Assembly (NCBI GenBank): GCA_031278855.1
Contig: JAITJR010000049.1
Span: 1-11,626, forward strand
Direction: 5' to 3'
Length of the DNA: 11,626 bases
From: Mycoplasmataceae bacterium
Lineage (GTDB): Bacteria; Bacillota_I; Bacilli_A; Mycoplasmatales; Mycoplasmoidaceae
In this document: positions 7,444 through 11,626 of the stretch, in pieces
How positions within the stretch are numbered: position 1 is the stretch's first letter
How the letters are laid out: each line of letters opens with the position of its first letter
The notes under the pieces: generated by a model
Database searches by the model: none
What the model saw: only the letters and a program-made list of their open reading frames with translations
Told to the model about the DNA's origin: nothing
Program-made: the position numbers and the translations under genes

Positions 7444-7754
7444 ATGTCAACTCCTGCATCTTATAAAATCATTTTTAGTCCTAAATTTATTTCTGAAATG
7501 GATCTTTGGCGTAATGATCATCGTAAAGATAAAATTAAAAAAAGATTCATGCTTTGATGGAAGATATGTTAAATCATCCATGCAACGGTATTGGCAAACC
7601 AGAACCATTGAAATATCGTGGTGGCGATGTTTGAAGTAGAAGGATTACTAAATCCGATCGATTAGTGTACATCGTCCAGCACGATGTCATCCGTTTAATT
7701 TCTTGTCGTGGACATTACAAATATTTTTTTAGTTTTATTGTAGACGAGAACTAG
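7444..7754 (+). pseudogene. Txe/YoeB-family toxin, frameshifted (resident TA module)
   Basis: The frame from ATG 7444 encodes MSTPASYKIIFSPKFISEMDLWRNDHRKDKIKK, then is lost at a run of seven A (7537-7543). Continuing one base back gives the rest: KIHALMEDMLNHP, GIGKPEPLKY, DVWSRRITKSDRLVYIV, LISCRGHYKYFFSF, ending at TAG 7752-7754. The catalytic Glu (GKPEPLK), Arg (WSRRI) and His-Tyr (RGHY) of YoeB are all present, and GIGKPEPLK is closer to the family consensus than in the cargo toxin. A single extra A would restore a protein of about 103 residues. The lesion could be a real inactivation tolerated because the antitoxin is broken, a slippage-variable tract, or a sequencing error. Confidence 0.8.
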
Positions 7755-7937
7755 GTTTAAAGCTAAAACTTAGCGACTTCGGTAAATAACAAGTAGAAAA
7801 TACCAAAGTATGGATTTTCTGTGTTTTTGAGTGCTCCGATTTATTGACAAAATTATGCCAACAACAGGGAAAACCCTGAAGTGATTAATTTATCTCACCA
7901 GTTCAATTGGCTAAATAATTCATAAATTTTATCTTAA
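7755..7937 (+). other. Remnant coding-like stretch before the LRR gene
   Basis: No intact gene. In the same frame as the LRR gene, 7797-7922 is open and encodes a plausible peptide (..YGFSVFLSAPIYWQNY..VINLSHQFNWLNNS) closed by TAA at 7923 and again at 7935. This may be the decayed 5' part of the LRR gene, but I see no signal peptide. Confidence 0.3.
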
Positions 7938-8084
7938 ATGCTTGAACCTTGGAGTCATTGATTTTTCAGTGGCAAGGTTGGTGACGCCATTTATTGGGTT
8001 ATTGCTGATGGAGATGAATTGTGAAAAATCGGTTTTACCAACTTTGACAAATATTAGGACGTAATATTCGTAGAGGAAGTAGAC

Positions 8085-8111
8085 GCCTCTCAAGCCTTCC
8101 TTGGCTGTGCG
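8085..8111 (+). repeat. Isolated LRR cassette outside the array
   Basis: Twenty-seven bases encoding ASQAFLGCA are identical to 8496-8522 (unit 4 of the array), while the bases on both sides differ (GAC before instead of ATC, AGCTTG after instead of TTTC). It sits in frame in the N-terminal region, about 190 bases before the first regular LRR. Confidence 0.85.
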
Positions 8112-8300
8112 AGCTTGTGAATCAACGGGATTAATGGTATTGAAATTACTCATAGTACCAATAATTTAGAGAAAGTGACTAATACAAATACCGATGGTGC
8201 CACCATTGGCATTGGCATCGTCTCAAAAAGCTGAAGCAATGGCAATTGCATGATCACTGGCAATATGGGTGATAAACTAAACGGTTATTTTACTGGCTCC

Positions 8301-8378
8301 TCCATCGCCTCTTATGCCTTCCAAGGCTGTGCGAGTTTAACTTCCCTTGATCTCTCAGGATTGGCCAACACCTTGACC
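8301..8378 (+). repeat. 78-bp LRR block repeated at 8527-8604
   Basis: A 33-bp unit (SIASYAFQGCA) plus a 45-bp linker (SLTSLDLSGLANTLT). The copy at 8527-8604 is identical except for the codon before GCGC-type GGC (CAA here, GCT there). The two copies are 226 bases apart, which is one more than a multiple of three, so a recombination between them would delete the array and also restore the reading frame. Confidence 0.85.
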
Positions 8379-8559
8379 TCCATCGGCTCTTATGCCTTCT
8401 TTGGCTGTGCGTCTCTCCATCGCCGACCGTGCCTTCCGTGGCTGTGCGTTCCTCCATCGCCACTGGTGCCTTCGTTGGCTGTGCGTCTATCCATCGCCTC
8501 TCAAGCCTTCCTTGGCTGTGCGTTTCTCCATCGCCTCTTATGCCTTCGCTGGCTGTGCG
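8379..8559 (+). repeat. Five 33-bp LRR units at 37-bp period (frame-shifting array)
   Basis: Units at 8379, 8416, 8453, 8490 and 8527 each read TCCATCGSC-two variable codons-GCCTTC-one variable codon-GGCTGTGCG. The 4-bp linkers are TCTC (8412), TTCC (8449), TCTA (8486) and TTTC (8523). The variable codons give SYAFF, DRAFR, TGAFV, SQAFL and SYAFA. Because 37 is not a multiple of three, each unit is in a different frame; four linkers shift the 3' half by +1 against the 5' half. With three or six linkers, the frame would be kept. Confidence 0.88.
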
Positions 8560-9078
8560 AGTTTAACTTCCCTTGATCTCTCAGGATTGGCCAACACCTT
8601 GACCTCCATCGCCTCTTATGCCTTCCAAGGCTGTGCGAATTTAACCTCCATCGGTCTTTCCGAGCTCACCAACCTCTCCTCCATCGACTCTTGAGCCTTC
8701 ACTGGCTGTGCGTCAATAACCACTGTTGATCTCTCTAACACAAAAGTCACCTCCATCGACTCTTATGCCTTCCATGGCTGTGCGGATTTAACCACCCTAA
8801 AACTCCCACCCGCCATGTTTGCCGCCTCAAACAGTTCCTCCATCGCCTCTTATGCCTTCGAAGGCTGTGCGGCTCTCCACGAAATTTACATCCCTAATGG
8901 TGCGACAGCAAACCTTAGCAGCGGTACAGCCGACGCTTTCATAGGTTGCACCGCTACTGGAGCCAAAATCTACTATTATGGCGATAATTCCACCATCGCC
9001 TCTGATTTTAAGAATAAATTTGATGCTCTTAAAGTAACAGACAATTGAACACTGACACAAGTTCCCTCCGCACGGTAA

Positions 9079-9311
9079 TAATCAAAACAAAAATTTGCCA
9101 GCTCAAAATATCCGCTCGTTTCGTGTTTAACAATAGCTAATTTTCCAAATAGGATAATCATTTATTTGGTTCTAGTAAATAGTCAGGAATCATTCTTTCG
9201 GGGAAAATACTTTTTAAGCCTATTAACATCGTTTGAATAGTTACATCCAATCAGTGGTTCAAGTTAGTTTAGTGTTGGAATTAAAAATGGGAAGATATGT
9301 AAAAAATTATT
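9079..9311 (+). other. Intergenic gap with an element-end-like motif
   Basis: No gene is seen in these 233 bases. TGAATAGTTAC at 9234-9244 matches the inner 11 bases of the right element end (7337-7347), but the DNA next to it does not obviously match, so it may be a relic or chance. Confidence 0.35.
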
Positions 9312-10184
9312 ATGCCAATCGTGAAAGATAACATTAGTTGATTAATTCGTGAAGAGAACCATTGTCGTTTGGATCAGCGTTATCTTTCTAAGGATATCGG
9401 TAAATTTAAAAAAATTACTGCCACTAGATTTGCGAATTTAATCTTGTTTCATTCACATGTTAAACATCATTCTGAATTTAAAATATGGATGGAAATAGTC
9501 AATATGTATAGGGAAACTCCAGCCCCAATTTTTAATAAAGTCGGTAATGCCATTGAACCGATTATTCGATTTGATGCTTGTGAACGTTTTCAGATTAAGT
9601 GAATTGAGTGAGATGTGAAGAAGATTCGGTATGATGTTTTTAAAGCAGACCCCATTTTTAGTGGTGTACCCGATGGTGAACCGACTAATGCTAACGGTGA
9701 AATTGATTATTCGAATAATAAACCCATTCTTGAAATTAAAACCACATCAATTGACATGTTACAATACGAGAGTACTGCCAACGGACTAAGTATGATGTTA
9801 GACGAAGATGGTTATCCAATTGTGGTTGAACCAGGTAAAAAGCGTAATGAGTGATTTGATTCTAATGGGAAGATTGCGATTCCCTTACAATATAAATTAC
9901 AATTAGGGTTTTATCTTAATTTAAGAAAAATTAATGCTGGAATCTATGCGATTGCTTTCTTAAATCCAACTGATTACAAATACCCTCATCTCTTTAAAAT
10001 TGAAGAACACGAAGTCCGTTATGTTTGACTGTTCATTGATACCAAAGAATTTCAAAAATTAATGGATATTGCCAAAAGTTGATTTTTCAAACATGTTAAG
10101 AGCGGAATATCTCCCGTGATGACCGAAGAAGACAAAATTTGATTAAGTCATGAAATGAAAAAAATGGCTTGAGTTAATGAATAA
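9312..10184 (+). CDS. Putative PD-(D/E)XK nuclease (MAGa7180-type, YqaJ-like)
   Basis: The 290-residue product starts at ATG 9312 after a TAA in frame at 9300. It carries the metal-site motifs of YqaJ/lambda-exonuclease-like nucleases: E82 in VGNAIEPII, D121 in FSGVPDGEP, the ExK pair E141/K143 in ILEIKTT, and a QYKLQLGFYLNL helix further on, resembling the family's motif IV glutamines. The overall pattern matches what is called the MAGa7180 family of putative nucleases in mycoplasmas, from memory. Seven or so UGA Trp codons fragment it under the standard code. By fold it would cut or resect DNA; a phage, element or repair role is not resolved. It overlaps the next gene by 8 bases (ATGAATAA). 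Confidence 0.78.
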
Positions 10185-11292
10185 AGAAATAGATGATGTT
10201 AAATTACTTAATGCTGTTTTTCATAATGAAATTTTTATTGTTGCAGACTGAATTAAGTTTTTTAGTTTAAACGCCAAAGATCTACTTAATTGAGTTCAAG
10301 GTGTCATTAAGTTATTGCAAGTGAAATTAGTTAATCCCAATAATCCTAATTTCCATGTGGCAATGACTAATCACAGCCTTTTGGTTTGCAATGTCGAGCA
10401 AGCTGTTAAAACCATGTCCGTTTTGATGGAAATTCAACTTTATTGCTTAGAACAGCAAAATCCAGAATATCGCTTTTTATTTGTGCAACATTGTTTATAT
10501 AAACTAGTTGATCAATTGCACTCAATTAAAGTAATTGAAAAAACAGGTAACGGTACTTCGTCACGTCGATTTAAAAAACCAATGGCTAATCATAGTACTA
10601 ATTGTATCTATCCGCTGATTAACGAAAAAAGTATCGTAAATCAATTTGTAGATAGCAATTTTGACCATGTTGATATCAAGACCATTGATATTAATGAAAT
10701 TATCAAAGATACATTTTTTACATTAGAAGATTTTGATATTTATGGAACTCGAAAAATTAGTATTGATAATGTTTATCATGTATTTTTTCACATTGTTAAT
10801 AATTATGACAAACTGACCTATTTAAATGCGAAGGCAAAAATGCAAGCACCAATTCAAATCAACACTTTCAGTGACAAATTAGCATTTGTGCTTCGCAGTA
10901 GAATATTAGTAGCTAGCCATGATGCAATCATTTTTGTTTTCAAGGATATTATTGAAGTAGCTGCTTTTCAATATATTTTAGATGACAACTTCACTAAAGC
11001 TTTAAATAATTTTTTTGGAGCAGAATACTTTTATTACGGCATGTCTAAATTAGAATCAATCGCTTATTCGCATATTTGAAAACAAAAAGGACAAAATACA
11101 ATCCAATTACCAGATCTAAAAGAACTGAAAGCAAATTTAGAATTAAGTGATTATTCAGTCCCCATTAGTTATTTTCAAAATGGGGTAATTGATAGTTTTA
11201 TCACCACCAATTCTTGGAATATATCAATTTGCTTACTGCAATTTGATATATTTTGTTTCTACAGTTGATGTTATTTAGCTTTTCTTCGATAA
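10177..11292 (+). CDS. Protein resembling the C-terminal region of DNA polymerase III DnaX; no ATPase domain
   Basis: The 371-residue frame starts at ATG 10177, inside the nuclease stop. Residues about 1-115 are helical and resemble domain III of gamma/tau (LLNAVFHNEIF..DWIKFFS..LLNWVQGVIKLL, then VEQAVKTMSVLMEIQLYCLEQQ-PEYRFLFVQHCLYKLV). Residues about 195-310 (ISIDNVYHVFFHIV..DKLAFVLRSRILVASHDAIIFVFKD..FTKALNNFFGAEYFYYGM) resemble the C-terminal polymerase-contacting domain of tau. The Walker A/B AAA+ region is absent. The assignment rests on layout and pattern, not on exact motifs. The last ~25 residues read through a hairpin at 11219-11251 and look non-native, so the true end may have been replaced. 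Alternative: an unrelated mycoplasma protein paired with the nuclease. Confidence 0.5.
11219..11251 (+). terminator. Hairpin near the end of the DnaX-like gene
   Basis: ATATATCAATTTGC (11219-11232) and GCAATTTGATATAT (11238-11251) pair over 14 bp with one mismatch around a TTACT loop, followed by TTTGTTTC. This looks like a rho-independent terminator, though it lies inside the open frame, which suggests the gene originally ended earlier or was truncated here. Confidence 0.5.
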
Positions 11293-11417
11293 ATATCCAT
11301 CATTTTTAGAGCTTTATAAATCCAATTGTTAAAGTAAATAATTTATGGTTTGTAAAAATTTCATAGTTTCGTCAAAAGTATTAGACGTTTTTCTAGTGTT
11401 GAATAGTTATCTAAAAT
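11293..11417 (+). other. Gap with a relic of an element right end
   Basis: No gene seen. CTTTATAAATCC..AATTGTTA..AAGTAAATA (about 11312-11341) loosely follows 7279-7313 of the mini-element, and GTTGAATAGTTAT (11398-11410) follows its terminal repeat, so this may be the decayed right half of another copy. Confidence 0.35.
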
Positions 11418-11489
11418 GTAACTATTCACCGAAAAAAATCATTCTTATAGCCATGCATACAAATGCCAAAAAAATCAGGCTTTTTTTGA
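11418..11489 (+). repeat. Left-end repeat, copy B
   Basis: Near-identical to 6187-6256, including the full GTAACTATTCACCGA terminal repeat and the ATCAGGC-T-run. After 11489 the sequence no longer resembles copy A, so the DNA behind this end is different. The remainder of the element, if present, is beyond the window. Confidence 0.8.
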
Positions 11490-11523
11490 CAAGTTTTATA
11501 GTTCCTGTAAAGCCTGTAAAGTT

Positions 11524-11626
11524 CTACTTACTTCTTTCAATTTCTTTGGCTGTAGCTGTTTCCCGGTTAGGGATACTCCTGATTAAGGTTTTTAGAGCAC
11601 TCTTGTTTCTTGATCAATTTGAGCTC
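11524..11626 (-). CDS. C-terminal end of an unknown minus-strand ORF (partial)
   Basis: The minus frame is open from the window edge to a TAG at 11526-11524, giving SSNWSRNKSALKTLIRSIP..ETATAKEIERSK (33 residues, one UGA Trp). It is Lys/Arg-rich and helical-looking. It lies directly behind element end copy B in the same orientation as the TA cargo behind copy A, so it may be alternative cargo. Too short to identify, and it may not be coding. Confidence 0.25.

Larger units (their letters stand above)
6086..7466 (+). pseudogene. Antitoxin gene split by a mobile element (resident TA module)
   Basis: The 5' part (6086-6186) encodes 33-34 residues, MIQVTIQTKTSKIAGEFLDP..KIVTKK, and stops in the TAA supplied by the element end at 6188. 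The 3' part resumes after the other element end (about 7348-7466) and encodes PRQLDLDLAIQEARLIDK..AMSLKEAKAYVNSCIL, with no start of its own. Joined across the A-run at the junction they give about 70 residues, the size of the complete antitoxin at 6579-6797. Both share the layout beta-rich N-terminus, a K/R-Q-hydrophobic segment, then R/AMxxxExKAxx at the end. The joined gene would overlap the downstream toxin start (7444) by 23 bases, as in normal YoeB operons. The A-run has 6 bases on the left and 8 on the right, so the exact duplication is ambiguous. Confidence 0.72.
7938..9078 (+). pseudogene. BspA-like leucine-rich-repeat surface protein, broken
   Basis: The 5' frame (7938 onward) encodes GDAIYWVIADGDELWKIGFTNFDKY, meets a TAG at 8055, and continues in frame through 8411. 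The 3' frame, shifted by one base, runs from about 8412 to TAA at 9076-9078. Together they encode at least ten LRR_5 units of the form SIASYAFxGCAxLTSLDLSxLxNTLT, the Treponema/Bacteroides BspA type, which form curved surface-exposed binding scaffolds. The C-terminus (SGTADAFIGCTATGAKIYYYGDN..DNWTLTQVPSAR) is repeat-free. No signal peptide or lipobox is found. The repeat zone is far richer in G+C than its neighbours (105 of 180 bases at 8341-8520 by hand count). It may be a dead gene or a silent donor for an expressed relative elsewhere. Confidence 0.8.

Noticed and set aside
7537..7544. Programmed -1 frameshift in the resident toxin
   Set aside because: The A-run is not in the phase needed for a standard X-XXY-YYZ slip, and no stimulatory structure is apparent.
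7929..8153. Minus-strand ORF of 74 codons
   Set aside because: It is antisense to the better-supported LRR gene frame and has no recognisable features.
8379..8559. CRISPR-like regular repeats
   Set aside because: The conserved part is 33 bp but the intervening sequence is only 4 bp, and the repeats encode LRR residues.
8827..9060. Minus-strand ORF across the LRR C-terminus
   Set aside because: It is a shadow of GC-rich repeat codons on the opposite strand.
10177..11292. RecT-type single-strand annealing partner for the YqaJ-like nuclease
   Set aside because: Phage YqaJ nucleases often pair with RecT, but I see no RecT-like motifs here; the pattern is closer to DnaX.
1..11626. tRNA or rRNA genes
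   Set aside because: No GTTCRANNC-type T-arm with matching acceptor stem and no rRNA motifs were noticed on either strand.

Overview
The window reads as a chromosomal segment of a mollicute (Mycoplasma-type bacterium) that uses UGA as tryptophan. The clearest proof is Fmt, where the invariant SLLPRWRG motif is only intact if the in-frame TGA at 2902-2904 is Trp. Nearly every other gene also carries in-frame TGA codons, alongside some TGG. DNA is AT-rich except for one GC-rich island in a surface-protein locus. MAGa7180-type putative nucleases, which I associate with mycoplasmas of the hominis group, fit the same picture. I cannot name the species.

Layout. 1-718: C-terminal half of a 12-TM MFS transporter, running into a convergent lipoprotein gene (680-1300, minus) that is coupled by a TAATG junction to rpsT (S20). 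1606-3501: a tight operon of two mycoplasma-type hypothetical proteins and fmt. 3491-4261 (minus): alpha/beta hydrolase. 4279-5755: an Abi_2/HEPN-type gene overlapping a NUDIX hydrolase gene. 5756-7754: a toxin-antitoxin (TA) locus of YoeB type that has been torn apart. 7797-9078: a decayed BspA-like leucine-rich-repeat surface protein gene with a frame-shifting repeat array. 9312-11292: a PD-(D/E)XK nuclease gene overlapping a gene whose product resembles the C-terminal part of DnaX. 11293-11626: another copy of the mobile-element end seen at 6187, with different DNA behind it.

The most striking part is 6086-7754. The antitoxin ORF starts with a good ribosome binding site at 6086, is cut at codon 33 by DNA bounded by GTAACTATTCACCGA inverted repeats (6187-6201 and 7333-7347), and resumes at 7348, followed by a YoeB toxin with a one-base frameshift. 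The inserted DNA itself carries a second, complete YoeB-type TA pair in the opposite orientation, plus a nested 283-bp inverted-repeat element flanked by perfect 34-bp direct repeats. Partial or degenerate copies of the same element ends lie at 5870-6014, 9234-9244 and 11400-11489. The copy at 11418 is followed by unrelated sequence, which suggests a family of small non-autonomous elements with exchangeable cargo.

The second unusual part is 8379-8559. Five 33-bp LRR units (SIxxxAFxGCA) are joined by 4-bp linkers, giving a 37-bp period, so each repeat changes the reading frame by one base. With four linkers present the 5' and 3' halves of the gene are out of frame; three would join them. The locus also has an in-frame TAG at 8055 and no signal peptide, so it is either a silent cassette store or a decaying gene.

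All coordinates, translations and repeats were read by eye. Family assignments come from motif recognition and were not checked against databases.
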